From assembly GCF_019399895.1 (NCBI RefSeq), contig NC_091884.1, positions 2,544,501 through 2,608,500 on the forward strand: a stretch of DNA of 64,000 nt, in the 5' to 3' direction. Source of the DNA: Cardiocondyla obscurior. Taxonomy: Eukaryota; Arthropoda; Insecta; Hymenoptera; Formicidae. The notes below the pieces were generated by a model that did not search any database, was not told where the DNA came from, and was given only the letters and a program-made list of their open reading frames with translations. A program made the translations under genes and the position numbers. Below are positions 1 through 13,780 of this stretch, piece by piece. Position 1 is the stretch's first letter; the number at the start of each line of letters is the position of its first letter.

Positions 1-1416
1 GCGATCTAATACGCACCGTCTATTTCCTGTATCTGATTCATAAATACGAGAAACAAGATTTAATTTAAAAATCAATGTTAAAGTCACTTTTTCTGAGACA
101 AGTGATATTCTTAAGAATAATTAAAGAATACTCAACAATGTGTAAATTATGTACAACTTGTCATTTTTTATTTATCACGATAACTTTACAGTAAATAATA
201 AATTTATTAAAATATATTACAGTACCCAAAGTATTTATGTTCCGATACGAATCCACATTTGCGGATCAATTAAAGTGCAAAGAAAATCTCCATTAAACGG
301 AGAGAAAAACATTCCGAGAAAATAAGATTTAAATATAAGCAAATTATTATTTCACAGTACATAAAAGACTTCTGGAAAAAAAAATTGGCGGCGCGTGTTC
401 TTTAAATAATCATAAGTGTATTAAGAAATTATTTCTAAGACGCAAATAATTGACTTTGTCACTCACGCGCGCGATGTGTGATACTTTCCGCGAGATTCGA
501 TCTAATTCATGCGTCGAGGAAGACTGTTTTCTCGCGCACGCAAAAGTTTTCGCGTGCGATAATTCGAAAACATTGATCGTTATCAAGCAAATTGTTAGGA
601 ACAAAAATTGCCAGTCGACGCACGCGAGTACGTGAGCAGTGGCTTATTAAACAGTTCTACACGGACACTTGGTATTCCACAGTAATAAGCGCTATTTCTC
701 GTATTATTCTCGTAATTATTTACAATCGCGGAGTTACGTAGAAAAAAAAAAAAAAAAATGTTAGAAAGAACTATTCCACGTGGAGTCTATCCAAGTATCG
801 CTTCTCGCTCGCGGTGAACCGAATTCAAACTCCCTGTATTATTTAATATTAAAAAATTTTACATTATCTTTGTCTTTTTAATTTAACGTCCGAGTTCTTT
901 TATTGCTCGCGAATAATTCACGGCGAATTAAATTTCCAGTTTGCGCATTATTAAAGCGTCTTTCAAAGGTCGCCGCTTCGCATTCCCCGTCGTTTTGACG
1001 ATTCGTAAAAAAATAAAAAAGGCTCGCTAATCGGATATTAGATACAGTATTATCGTACACTTTGTTTTCGTAATGGAATTCGCCTATCGAGTCCCATTAC
1101 AAATGCGGTTCAATACATTATCTCGCCAAAGGTCAGACTTTCTTTTTCCCGCGTGTCCGCACGCTATAAACGTTAACCCTTGAACCCGTTCGTAAAACCC
1201 GTATGAGTAAAAATGGAAAGCATGAAATAATAAGACTGAATCATTCAGAAGGTATATATATAAAAAATACGCGGCGGGAAATCTGTGCGCAGTTCGCAAA
1301 AAAAAAAATAATTAATTAATAAATCGGACGACAATTTTTATTTTAATCCGCGAATATTTCGAGGTCGCGTGAATTTTAAAATACGCTCCAAGTATCTGTG
1401 AATTATTAATACTTAC
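1..1416. other. Left-edge A/T-rich stretch, no exon found
   Basis: This lies downstream of the last visible ABCG exon, so it should be ABCG intron. A possible 3' splice site near base 32 on the minus strand does not keep the reading frame from the exon ending at 1417: a stop follows within a few codons. The next ABCG exon is therefore probably outside the window. Short A runs occur near 740 and 1298. I see no other feature. Confidence 0.5.
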
Positions 1417-4240
1417 GTAAAACCGGCGAGAGCATTCAGCAGCGTCGATTTCCCGGCACCAGACGGCCCCATTATAGCAACGAGCTCGCCGGACTTGAAT
1501 TCGCCGCTGATACCGTGCAGAATTTCATTCTCGCCTAGAACAAGACGCACGTAATCATTATTACACGGTTACGTCACTTAATGCACGATGATTCAGTGTT
1601 AACTTGACGCGTTCCCGGGATAATTTTCTTTAACTTTATGACCGCGTGGGAGACGGAAAAAAAAGAAAAAAAAATTCAGCGCGTTATTGTGGAACACTGT
1701 AACATTTGCCACGTACTTTCGGTCCGTCAGCTGTAAGATTTATGTAACGAATAAGGGTCGTCAAGTAGCTAGCTCAAGGCTACCTTTGAGGTCATTGACT
1801 TTAAGATTGCACGATTGTCTTATTTGCACGCGACGACACGTGCGAAAAAAATGTAGAGAAGAAAAAAGGGGAATATAATCTGAGAAGGCAATAATCCGTG
1901 AAAGATAAAAAAATTAATTTTTCAATTATTATACCATTTATCAGCCTTACAAGGTTACGATTTTATAAAAGTACAAAAATTGAAATAATAAATTTATATA
2001 TGCGACCTTTGGATAAATTTAGCTCTATTAATTTCCTCATGGATCGCATTGAAATACTGTAATTTACATAAGCGATAGAGAACGCGGTTTGTCCGTGGTG
2101 TAATAATTATGCAAGAATAATTTAATTTTTATTAATACAAATATTAATTCGAGATAATTATCTGCGACACATTGAGCGCCGGTGCGTTACAAATTAAAAC
2201 AAATGTTAATATTCCTATTCAACATCTTTCTAAAGTTTGTACATAGCAGCACAAAGCACATCTGTTTCAGTGCATCAGGCAAGTGAGCTGCTGCTTTAAA
2301 AAAAAAAAAAAAATAAAAAATTTCTCCTTCTCGATTCTAATCTCCTTTCAAACGAATGTGTTTCGTAAAGAATTTCCATCGCAATCACTTTTTCCGCTCT
2401 TAAAAATGTTAAAGCTTGCGTAGACGAATAGCGTTTCTAGAATAATTCTGCCAACCTTGCATGCACGCGTCACGTCCAAACAAACCTTGAACTGCTTTCG
2501 CGATAAATTGATAACAGAATACGCTCATTCGAAACTAATCGCGTGGCGGCCGACGATCAAACCGCTATGTGACACACTAGGGGTGCGCGACTGCAGCCTA
2601 GTGCCCCTTTTTCTCGTGTCACCATTGGAAAGAGAAAGATAAAGTCAATGAGAAAGAGAAAGAGAAAGATACCGACTTATATTTCTCCTTAATCAGACTT
2701 TACGTAACGCGTCGCGCACAATGCTCGATTGCTGGCGTTCTATAAATAAGAGATAACCAATACTGCGTGGAAACTAAAGCGCGAAAACTGCAAACACGTG
2801 CTGCAGTCGAAGACACGAGCGTCCGGCCAGGGAAAGAATAGAGTTAATACGACGGTAAATTGTTCTATATATCTTTGAGAAAGATTAATCGAGATGTTAT
2901 CGTGCTATCCTCGCGAGGCAACGAGTCTCTTCGTTTGCCTTAACATTTTACGAGCGAGAACGCAGAAGCGACGACGCTCTCCGCGCGCTTAAAAGGAAAT
3001 GGAAAATTACATCGCGCTCAACCTTCATTCCGGATATCTCCGGCCGCATTGAAGCCCACGCTCGCGCGAAATGTCTTAAATGAACGCGCAAAGACGATAT
3101 TTATGTCTCGAGTGACTAATCCTCTCGCTTTCATCCCGCGTCTCGATATCTCAAGTTATTCATTCGCAAATTATGAATGTCATGGCACGCATTAATAACT
3201 ATCAGCTGGAGGCTCCGCTTTCTTTGTGCTCCGTGCACGGTCTTCGGAGGCTAAATCTCTATCCACGCACGCTCGAGTTTCGAGCGTTTCTCATTCGCGA
3301 GGTATCAGATTCGTTCAAGTGCACGAAAGACGCGAGACATTATATAATTCTTTCGCTTTCCACGAAATTGGAGGTCTCTGATTTGGAAGTAGGATGCCGT
3401 GATTTTATTTGATCGAAGGGTGGTTTTTAGCGACTTCGGTTTCGAGTAACGTCGTTTATTAATTGCCTTTATTTTTCGAGGCTCCCCTAACTGCGTATCG
3501 CGTGGCACGATTGTTAGTTCAATTAGCCGAAGAATGTGATGACGTCAAAATCACGCGAGGCACGTACATCGTCCGGTCGACCATTGTGTCTCGGCGCAAG
3601 TTAACGCGTTGTAAAATAATTTGTACATTGAACATTCTAACGAATATTACGTCTAATTTTTTGTTTCAATGTATCGCGAGTTTTCGCTAATGAACTACGC
3701 ACACCGAAGTTCATTAGTAAAAAATATTAAGAAAAGAATCGAGCCTGCGTCACTAGCAAAATAGAAATTTCAATGTGCATAAAGTTTTTTCTGCGAGTAC
3801 GACTTTAAGCTCGATGTTTGTCGAGGGCGATTTTGTTAACCATATATTTTTTTTTTTTTTTTAATTCTTTTTTTACGTAGTAGAATAATGAGTAACGCAA
3901 CGTTTCGTAGAATTATTCGCCAAATCAGCTTTGAATTTCAAACGGAGGCACGTATTGTTCTACGTGACACCGTCTGTGACGCACAACTTCCTTTCGTAGA
4001 ACATGAATAATACAAAACATTTTCACAGCGGATGCCCCATCGGTACTCTTGTGTTTTATACTTGATATAATAATACGTGCAATCGGCACGCACGCACGAA
4101 CATCGTTTATTAAAATCGAGCCATGGCCTCGTTTCGGTCAATCGCTTAACGTACATATTTCGAAACAATAATACGTTTGTTAAAGATGTAAAAAAAAAAA
4201 TAATACGTATTACAAAAAATGAGCAATTACTGACCACGTA

Positions 4241-4283
<43 letters not shown>

Positions 4284-6600
4284 AAAAGAAAAAGAAAATA
4301 ATACGTTTTTATTCCAATTTATTTCAAAACGCGCCTTCCCGTTCAGCAAATATTTGCTAAATCAATGAACCCACCGTTCGCTTAATTTCGCAATCCGAAA
4401 CAATTGATTGCGACTGCAAATTTCACCACGGCAGTATATTTGCATAAACTTAATAAACGGCCGTCAATAATAATAAGATATACATCCTGCAAAAGCGCCG
4501 TCACGCCTTGCGTCCAATTATATAAAGAATTACACAGCGGCACTTCCTTCCACCGAGATAAATGCTGTCATCGCGGCATATTATAGCGAGACAGGTGATA
4601 CTTCATTACAAACATTGATGAACAATAATTAATCGACACGCGTCAATTCCTACGAGAACAAAATTCAGATACGCATAGTTTAAAAAAAATTTTACGCGTT
4701 ACTAAATTATTGTTTTTATTATTGTCAGAAAAAAACTCGCCGCCTAAAATTAAACGATAGGCTTTGACACATTGAGGTGTAAAAATGAGATATGCACGCT
4801 GCCCCGTCCTGTCTCTACAGCGGTAATTCATTTAAATTAATTTATTGCCGGCGTGACATAATGAAGAAATAATAAGCGCATTATAATTTTTATATTCACA
4901 ATTGGAATTTTTTTTTTTCTTTCCACGGCGCAATTAATATCTGAATATTGATTTAATTTCAAATGCACGACGAGTCTTGATGTCCTCTTTTCCTTTCTCT
5001 TTCTCTCTTTATCTTTCTCTCGCTCTGTCTTTTCTCCATTCTCCACTCTTATGTTCATTGCGTTTAATTTGATAAAAAATTAATCAAAGGTTAATGTCTG
5101 CAAAACCTGTTGCGCTTTCTAAGAACGGCCGTTGTTTCATTAAACTGTTTTGCATGCCTTGCAACCGCTTTGAATATATTTTTGTCGACATTTTCGCGTT
5201 ACGATATTATTATCGAAATTGCCAAGGTAATTGTTATTAATTACGAGCCCGCGTCTCGTGGAATTTTTGTACGTCGCATTTTCAGAAGGTGTCACGATAC
5301 TTTCTCCATTTAAAACTTTCTTTCGCTTATCATATGGCTACGATATAAATACTTTCACTTCGTGTACGTCACTAATCCCATACGGTCATAAAGGCAATTA
5401 AGGCAATTATCAAGTTACTGTAAACGATTAATCTGTCACCGTGCGGGCGAAATATCAACGTGTACGCGATAATATTTTAAACTTATTGAAACGTTTCAAT
5501 ATAATTGTATTTTCACTTGACCGTAATTTTTAAGACCTTTTTTTTTCAAGGCTAAGCGAGGCCTTTCTGTTACCGTTGAATAATTCACAAGCAACAATCT
5601 GCTTTCACTTACAAGTCCAAAGAAAATGATTATAACAATTTATACCGTTTACGAAACTTCAAGTGAATTTTGTGAAATACATATATTCCATTACATATTT
5701 AAAAAGAAAAAAAAAACCGTGTCAGTATTATAATTAATTTTTGGCTAAGTAAATTTCTGATAAGCCTATATTAAGAAAAAAAAAAAAAATAGTCAACGAT
5801 TCTGCTAAAAACCCAAGCATAAAATAATTAAACATCCCGCGCTGACTTATAATCAACGACTAAAACTATATACAAAGATAAACTAAGTACAAGTGCAATC
5901 TATAACTTTACGACGCGATAACCTAAGGATCAAACGATAATACAAAAAAAAAAAAATGTGTCACAGAAAAGAATGTTAAGGCTTTAAAAAAAAAAAACGT
6001 TACATTAAAATTAATACAAAAGGCAGAAAATTACGGACTCGGAATCGGTATTGTATTAATTCCTAATAAACAAGAAAAATCCGATAAAATAAAAAAAAAA
6101 GAAAAATGAGATTCAATTATAGGCTTATCAAAAATTATACTTATTTGACAAATAGAGATTTTATTGCCTCAATCGATTACGCGGCTCGTAAATTATTCTT
6201 CGCGTTTCCCCTTCCTCCCGTTTTAACAAGCTCATTTTGATTTTCCACTCGAAGAGAGAGAGACTGATTCATCGTCAGACTCGTCTATCGCGTCATTAGA
6301 GCCGCGAATGCGATTATGAACCCCGGCGTCGGTTATTATTAATATTTTTACTTCTTTCCGCCTTCTGACATACTTACGGATCGACATGTTGCGTAAACTC
6401 CATTCCTTGACGCGGTAGCGAATGTCGCGGAAGGACAGGTCGACCTGGGGCCTCTTCGGAAAGTAATGCTTCTCCCGTTGCAAGAAGTAATTGTTGTTGC
6501 CAATAATCGTCGGGCCATGCATGTCGTCCTGGCTGTTGCGGTCGAACTGACAGCAGCTCAGAGACGATCGCGAAGGCGAGCAGGGCGTTGGAGTGGTCAT
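1417..6600 (-). CDS. ABCG (White-family) half-transporter, N-terminal part
   Basis: Two coding exons are visible: 6378-6600 (start codon 6598-6600, 74 codons plus one base) and 1417-1534. They join in phase across a 4.8 kb intron; the donor is GTAAGT at 6377-6372 and the acceptor AG lies at 1536-1535. The second exon encodes the nucleotide-binding-domain start, with the Walker A motif GPSGAGKST preceded by ILHGISGEFKSGELVAIM. The first exon has a polar N-terminus and then KRPQVDLSFRDIRYRV, the usual lead-in of ABCG1/ABCG4-like proteins. These are half-transporters with the ATPase N-terminal to six membrane helices, and they dimerise to export sterols or other lipids. The signature motif, Walker B and membrane part would be encoded to the left of the window. 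Insects have many ABCG paralogues and I cannot name which one. The start was chosen as the first ATG in this frame after a splice acceptor at 6845-6846. Confidence 0.9.
4244..4282. repeat. Poly(A) run of 39 bases
   Basis: An uninterrupted 39-A tract followed by an A-rich tail lies inside the ABCG intron. It could be the relic tail of a retrotransposed RNA on the plus strand, but nothing recognisable precedes it. Length is likely to vary between individuals and assemblies. Confidence 0.8.
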
Positions 6601-6844
6601 GGCGAACGGTGATAACGGCAGATAATGTACCGGTACGCGAGCACGTTCAACACGCAATAAAAGAAAAAGTAATAACAATAACTGGAGAAACTTATCACAG
6701 AAGTCTCGAGTATTATTTAGTTCGTCCACCGAATTAATTTTTCTTTTTTTTTTTTTTTTCTTAAACTCTCGGTCGTTGGCGTAAACCTTATCGTGCTCGT
6801 TATCGCCAGTCACAACGACTCTCGCATACCTTCTTCGCTTCGAT
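6601..6844 (-). other. Probable 5' UTR part of the ABCG first coding exon
   Basis: On the minus strand a pyrimidine-rich acceptor ending in TTTCAG precedes 6844, and the exon then runs to the ABCG start codon at 6600. The leader carries a five-codon upstream ORF (ATG at 6827, stop ending at 6810). The ABCG frame stays open upstream but has no ATG, so the start at 6600 is preferred. A run of T at 6743-6759 becomes a lysine-rich stretch if read, which argues that this part is untranslated. Confidence 0.5.
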
Positions 6845-8647
6845 CTGAAACAAGAAATCAGAAAGAGCTGTCAAAACAAATCGCAATTAAGATTAAACTT
6901 TGCCGAATCTTATTATGAGTACACAATTAAAAAAATTAATGACATTCGTTGACAATTAAATAATTTCGCGATATTCGTTATTAATTGAATAGATAATCTC
7001 GTAAAAACCGAGGTCAAAAAGCAGAAATTATTAACGGTATTTTTTTTGTAAACGTGACGACAATGTTATAAATAAATTCTCTTTCGATATATCGGGGTTT
7101 AAAATAAATTAATTAATTTACGAAGCTATCGGAGAAACAGGTTTTTGCCGTGCGGCATAATATTATTATACTACGTAATATCGACCACTAAACGATTTCG
7201 TTATCTTGTTAACTACTGACCCGGTCATACTAGAAGTTTTTTTTTTCAAATATATTTTATCCGTGTAAAAAAAAAAAAAAAAAAGAAACATGCTCGTAAG
7301 TAAAATATCGTCGATTTTATTATCTTCATATTAAAAATTAATTTCACCTCTGAATCGTAAAGTGCACGCGCAATCGTGGCGCCCATGACGCCGATCTATT
7401 CACAAAGATTTTACACTGCAAATAACAGATTATTAATTATCGTTATGACTTCGACGACGAGTATAATCAGTAATCAGAAGAGCTGATAAATGCAAAGTCG
7501 AAGGATAATCGCGGCAAAAAAAAAGAAAAGAGAAGAAAAATCCCGGTCTCTTTCGATCACAGGCTGTCGATTCGATCAAACTGCGTTGCGGAAGAAATGC
7601 ACGCAAAGGGAAAATCCGTCCTCGGCATAAAAAACAAGATACCGAATTGTTTGCGCGTTGCGCCGCGTTTAATTTCGTTTTACGGCCGCATATTTATCTG
7701 TGGAACAGCCGGGACGGAAATTTTTGATTTAATTCTTTATGTTTTTTTTTTAATGCGATTCCGTTACATTGTAACGCTCGGACGAATGGGTTATTGGGCC
7801 TTTGATATCAGCGACTACGAAAATAGAATCGGCTCAGTGTCGAGGAAAACGCGGTCCCCTTGCTCCGCTTCGTAAATTGCGACCGAGAATTAATCTAATC
7901 TGTTTGTGCCACTAAAGAACAGATCGTAAATAAAATTGAACTGCCTATACATAGCGGTACTTAACAACTTTTCGAAGCTATAAAACGATTTCAGGTTTTT
8001 TTTTTTTTTTTTTTTCCTCCCCCTCGTAAAATTTATGTGACACTTGAATTTTTGTCTGAAAACATTTTCGCCAATACCACGATCAAACACGTTTAAAATG
8101 TATAATATCTTTTATCCGTTAATTAATTTCGATAGCATCAAATTGTTGCGATGATAAATGACTTGGACGTTTCTTGTTGCAATTAACGTTTTCCTTTTTT
8201 TTTTTCTTTTCATTTTTTTATACTTTTTTTCATTACTTAATATTTGTAATCCTTCTCGGCAATTATAACTAATAGGCTTCTTATATTCATTGTTCTTAGT
8301 TTTTCAGGCGGATATTTAACCTTTGCAACTCGTTATAAGGGAGTTACCATGAAATATGCGAGAAAAATATGAGAACCGACGTGATTGTAACCGTATAATG
8401 TGAAATTAATTAAATCCGTTAATGACCGATGATGAAAGAAGTGAATAGATTAAAAAGCAAAAGGCGAGACATATAATAACTATGTTTGGTTTGACATTTG
8501 CATTTCAGACGGCCTCGTTAAATAATTCACCTTGTTTTACACGTTGCAATAAAACACGCGGGCACAAAATGAAAATTCTATTTAAAACGATAGTCAAGTC
8601 ATTTTTTCGTCATTTTTGCTAATAAAATATAACTTTTTTTGTTTCAG

Positions 8648-9720
8648 ATAAAATCCAGAAAAAGTCCTTCGTCGAAGGAACATAGGGAGTGACCAGTGCT
8701 GAGAGGAGGAGGAGACCCAGGAAGGGTATCCTGCACCGGCAGAGCAATCCACTGGTAAGAATTAATTTTCTTTTATCTTTGCCGTGTTTAAAAAATTTAT
8801 TTTTGTATTATTTAATTAAAAAATCAAAGACGCGTATAATTTTTTTTTCTAAATAATTATTGAGATCTCTACAATTTAATTTTTTTTCATTTGTCTGTTA
8901 CAGATCATCTTGCCAACACTCTGCCGCTGGTGAGTGGCATGCTTTCATTTAGTAGTACTTATTAGCATTTCGGGTGGGAAAACATTTTTATATTACCCGC
9001 GGCACAATTATATTAATGTACAATATAAAATAAAATCTTAATACATCGCGCCGGTGACCGAAAATAATAAAACCTTTTAAAACTATATAAATAAATTAAA
9101 AAAAAAAAAAAAATTTGATATATTTTGTCTTAATTTCAGTTTCACATATCAATGTAAATTGCATACATTTGTATGGAATTTACGTCGATATTATTACAGC
9201 TCAGCACTTCTCTGGATTTTTATTTGAGCGAAATAAGATTTCTGCTTAGATAAAAATCCGAAGAAGAAAAGTGTCGTCACCGCCGATATTATTTAATTAT
9301 ACGAACCGTAGCCGGTTCGTCGGTCGTTTCGGGAGTTCCGCAAAGTATTCGGACGTCATTCTTTTATATAAAAATTTTGTAACGGGAGTGTCATGGACTA
9401 TCGTGCGAAAGTGATCAATAAAAAATTAATTTTTGTGGCAGTAATTAATCGGGCGCGTTCGCGAGTTTCTAGTGCGCGGAAGGATGACTCGACACGCAAA
9501 CTGAGAGGAGGAGCAGGCTCGGGACGAGCATCCTGCATCGGCGGAGCAACTTTTAGGTAAATATTAAATTTTTTTAATCAAATTAAAAAAAAAAAAAAAT
9601 ACTTCTACCTTTTTTTTCATTAATTTTATAAATTGATTAACGTGTCTACATTAATATTTTTCTTTGTATGTTACAGTCACCGGCAGAATTCCACAACTCC
9701 GCTGACGCTCATGCAGATCG
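8648..9720 (+). ncRNA. Candidate spliced non-coding transcript with duplicated exons
   Basis: Four small blocks have good plus-strand splice borders: 8648-8754 (donor GTAAGA), 8904-8929 (donor GTGAGT), about 9473-9556 (donor GTAAAT) and 9677-9720 (donor GTGAGT). Blocks 1 and 3 share a core of GAGAGGAGGAG, then ATCCTGCA, CGGC and GAGCAA just before the donor. Blocks 2 and 4 share the downstream intron start GTGAGT(G/C)GCATGCTTT. The spacing, about 0.8 kb between copies, indicates a tandem duplication of an exon pair. Block 3 ends in an in-frame stop in the frame that stays open in block 1, so I treat the transcript as non-coding. It would run antisense within a long 5' intron of the ABCG gene. 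No transcript evidence is available to me. Confidence 0.35.
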
Positions 9721-12700
9721 GTGAGTCGCATGCTTTTTTTTCGTAGTTTGTTATTGGGGTCTCTCAAAAAATAGCGCGTTCATAGTTTCCTCCAGCAATT
9801 GCAAATTTCCGCGAGTAAAAATCGTTAAAATTATTTAAATAACCTTACTAAATTAAAAAAAAAAAAATGTATCGCGTATAAATTATACCATAACGAGTGC
9901 GTTTTTTTAAATTACGCTTATTTATAATCAAGTATCTACATTATTGCATGACCTGTGCAAAATGTAATGAACCCGGACAAAAGAGCAGCGCAAACAATCA
10001 ATTTCTTTAAACATTTCGATAAACAATGCGTAATGCGAGCGTCACAGAAAAATGCGAGCGTGGCAATTTGTCAAACCGATAGAGCAGATCAAGTTTCATA
10101 CATTGATTATGCGTATCAATACGTAGAAAAAAAAAAGAAAAGAAAAAATTAAATTTATCACAAACTGGCCTTCCGCGAATTAATTATTTTTTCGGCTTAG
10201 GAAAAACATGTTGTTCTCATGTTAATATTAAGTGCGCGAAATTCACCCGCGAGTTTATAATAAAAATTAATGCAATACAAGTATCGACCAAATGTACAAA
10301 AACGAATAGAAAAAAAAACATTTAATTATCATGATCATAAATCACGCGAAAATCGTTGCGGCACAAAGATTTCATTATTGCGCGCGCGTGTATATCTTTA
10401 CCTGCAACTTTTTTTGGTCTTTATAAATTATCAGGTGTACGAATCAAACGAGGGCGTACGAAATCGGTAAATCTATTATGTCAGCGGTAGAATAAATCTA
10501 ATTGCGCGATAATATATATCCGTCCGAGAGCATTTAGCGCAACATCCACGCGACCAACGACTGACAGAGACAAAGGTCGACAACAGGCTAAACTCTCATA
10601 CATTCGTGCGTGCATAATCGCGCACGAGTGTGCTCTAAATTCTGCCGCGGGAAGCTATCTTTCGAAGACGCGAAAGTTCGTCTGTTGCTCTCAAGGTTAT
10701 AACGATAAGCCCGTCGCGTTACTCAGCGCGCGAAATTGCGACATACTGTAGTAAATATACCTCGATAACGAGAATCAATCTTTGAAAAAAACCAGATGCA
10801 CCTCTCGGTATATATTTTTTTTTTTTTTAATTCGTAGATATTAGATTTCTCGTGAGCGTGTGCTAATGTCAAAGGTCTGCCGCGTGCCGGAGGTTCGCCA
10901 ACGAAATTCCATCAGACACCCTGAATTTTTTGCCGGAAATTCCAAGTTCGATTAATTAAAAATTTAACGTCCGCGTTTTCGAGAACTTTATTGCCCGTGC
11001 TTGTTCTTAAAATTAAAAAATGCTCACTCTTTCTTCGGCGCATCCGATGTTTACACGTAAATACGTAATCTTTGACACAAGTCGCGATTTCCACGTCAAC
11101 GTGAGAAGTTACGTACTTCCTTCCATTCAAACGACGTGATTCGCGGATTCTCACGATTGTCGCGAGATAATGAGGGTATTTTGTTAATCAATTATACGCA
11201 CGTGGAATATTTTTTCGTCAATCGTTATTTACACTCGCGTAAATTTTAATAACATATCGTGAGTCTTCGATCGGTGTCGTTACGAAAATTAATCACAGTA
11301 AAATAACGCGTCCACAACGGTAATGATCGATCGCACGTCGGCGATTTTTGTAACAAACGTGGTCTCATTCGAGACAAGAATTTCGTCATCGAAGGGTCAT
11401 TTTATCCGGGAAAAAGACGAAAGTGCGAATTAACAACGTACGCGGAGAGAGATCGACGCGAGGCGAAACACCGAACGTTTGCTCGAGGCGGACGAGAATG
11501 TTTCGGCTCGCATTGGCCTTACATTACGTTCACATTGATTTTGAGTTCAACGAGCCGCGAATTTTACTACGACTTTTACTTTTACTTCGACCGTGAGTGC
11601 AAGCCGTTCATAAACGCGTTTATGCATCCGGCACGCGACTGGCGACCGGGACATTCGCGCGATCGACGACGTAAAAACTATCTTGTAAAAAAAAAAAGAT
11701 AGGAAAAGAAAATTAGACGTAAATTACCCACTGTAACATACGTAGAATTACGCCGTGAAAAAAGAAAAAAAAAAATTCCGTACGTTCAGAGAAATTAAGA
11801 GTTGCACGAGAATTATTAATAATATACAAAAATATAATTTCTATCGGACGTGTAAAATTGCAGAATTTTTGTATATTCGCAAAATAATCAACGACTCTCT
11901 CGCGGCTATTATTTATGAACGTTTAGGGAATTTCTTAACAGTGCAATTTTGTTTATTAGAGCGGATAACCTACATGTGATTTTTATTACATTGCATCTCC
12001 GGTCGCAAAAGACACGAAAAACTAGACACCTCGTCGCCGAAGCGCTTGCGAAAGAAATTTTTTACGCGCCTCTTTTCCCTCTTTCTCTTTTCTGCGAATT
12101 ATTTATTTAATTATTATCGCTCACGTGGATCAAATAATCATTGACGTACTTAATATATTATATCATCTCGATTCATTGTAAATGCGAGACGCGCGAAAGC
12201 TCCAACGATTATCGTTGTGCGCAAAAGATTGAATCACTGTCGTTATTATTTACGATAATAATGACGAGGATGACGCGCTTCTTTGTGTACGCCGACAACG
12301 AGATCGCGTATGTGTGGTCGAATGCGATAACGAGTGGATTTTTTTTTTATTTCAAATCGCCAATTTTCCTGCAACTCGATTGAGAAACCGCACGCGTTTA
12401 GATAATAAAAATGCAATTTGCAAATAAAATAATAATTAAATAAATAATAAATAAGTTAAAGAAAGTATTTGCTTTCTTTTACGTAGACAAGATATGTTGT
12501 TGAACGTTTAAAACAATGACAGAGTTAAACTTATTTTTTCTAAAAGATAAATAAAAAAAAAAAATTTTTTGTTTCAATTTCATTAAAATTAATGTAAGAA
12601 ATTTAATGCAAGAAATTTTTTTATTGCAATTACCGTTATTGCTAAAAGCGAAAACATCCCCCTCGAGCGTAATCAATTAATCAATTTGCGCATTAATAAC

Positions 12701-13780
12701 TCGACTGATTTACGGAACGAAACGAATATTAATTGCTGCTTGCGAAAAGCCGACTATTTAACAGAGAAAAAAGAAAATGGAACGTCAAACTTTATAAAAC
12801 TCTTATCGTTCCGCGATAACTGTGAAGGCTACCGTATGCCGTTAAACGCACGAGTTGATACGAAACGCTTCTCGCTTATACGCGTCAGCCACAATTGTTA
12901 ATTGTGTAAAAATAAAAAAAAAACTCACGTGCAAGTAGAGTGCAGCCTGTAAAAAAACCGAGTCGACTTCGTCACGAAACGGACGTGTTAATGAAGGAAA
13001 AAAAAAAAAAAAAAGAAAAAGCATCTGGAGAGGATCGCCTTTTAGCTTCCACGTTTTTCACGCGAAAGAAATATCACCGCTCCCTAATAGTAATACAAAT
13101 AGAAATAGAATTAATAATAGAAATAATAGCCCGAAGAGGAGGGTTTGCGTTGCGTCGTAAAAAGCACCTTTGTGCCGCTTCAAAGCGAGTCGAAATAAGT
13201 GAAAGAGGAAGTGAGTCACGTCGAGACGTGGAAGTAGGCACAGAGGAACAGTCGAGCGAGGAACTGTCCCACTTTCACAAAATAATACATAGGTACATCG
13301 CCGCTCTTCAAATGTTTTACCGAGAGCCGTCGCGAGTGCGCTTGTTCATCTGTCTTTGCAGGCGGTCGCGATTCTCGTCGAAACGCGATTCCCTCGGCCC
13401 ATCCAGCTCGCGTTTTTTACACGTTCCCTCGCCGCTATTTACCTCCTCGTATATTAAGTTTACTCTTCTTCGTCACTGTTCCACGAGCAGTCTCGGCGAC
13501 ATCTTATTAAACCGAGGAAATAAAAGCCGGACAGCTCGAAACCCGTTCGTTTTGCAAATCAAACGTGCGCTCGCGATTCGAAAGGCGGAAGCAAGTTTCT
13601 TTTTCCCTACCTTCTTTTTTTTTTCTTCTTCCCTTTTCTCTCTCTCTCTGTCTCCCTCAGTTTCTTGGAAACCAGTTCGCGAACGTGAAACGCGCATCGT
13701 GAAATTACTTTATCGGCTGCGGTTTCATTGCCGCCATTCGACCTTGTTGATTTTACGACGGGGATAATTGTGAGAGTCGA
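9721..13780. other. Region without a supported gene
   Basis: Mixed A/T-rich DNA with frequent CpG. A plus-strand open frame of 275 codons (12940-13767) is present but reads as lysine, arginine and serine runs from homopolymers and has no family resemblance, so I do not call it. If the distal ABCG leader exon at 14387 is real, this is ABCG first-intron sequence. Confidence 0.4.

Noticed and set aside
1..32. Possible next ABCG exon at the left edge
   Set aside because: A splice acceptor could be drawn on the minus strand, but joined in the phase left by the exon ending at 1417 it reaches a stop within a few codons.
12940..13767. 275-codon plus-strand open frame
   Set aside because: It is composed of lysine, arginine, serine and phenylalanine runs from homopolymers, has no recognisable domain, and an opposite-strand frame overlaps it. 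It is most likely a chance frame.
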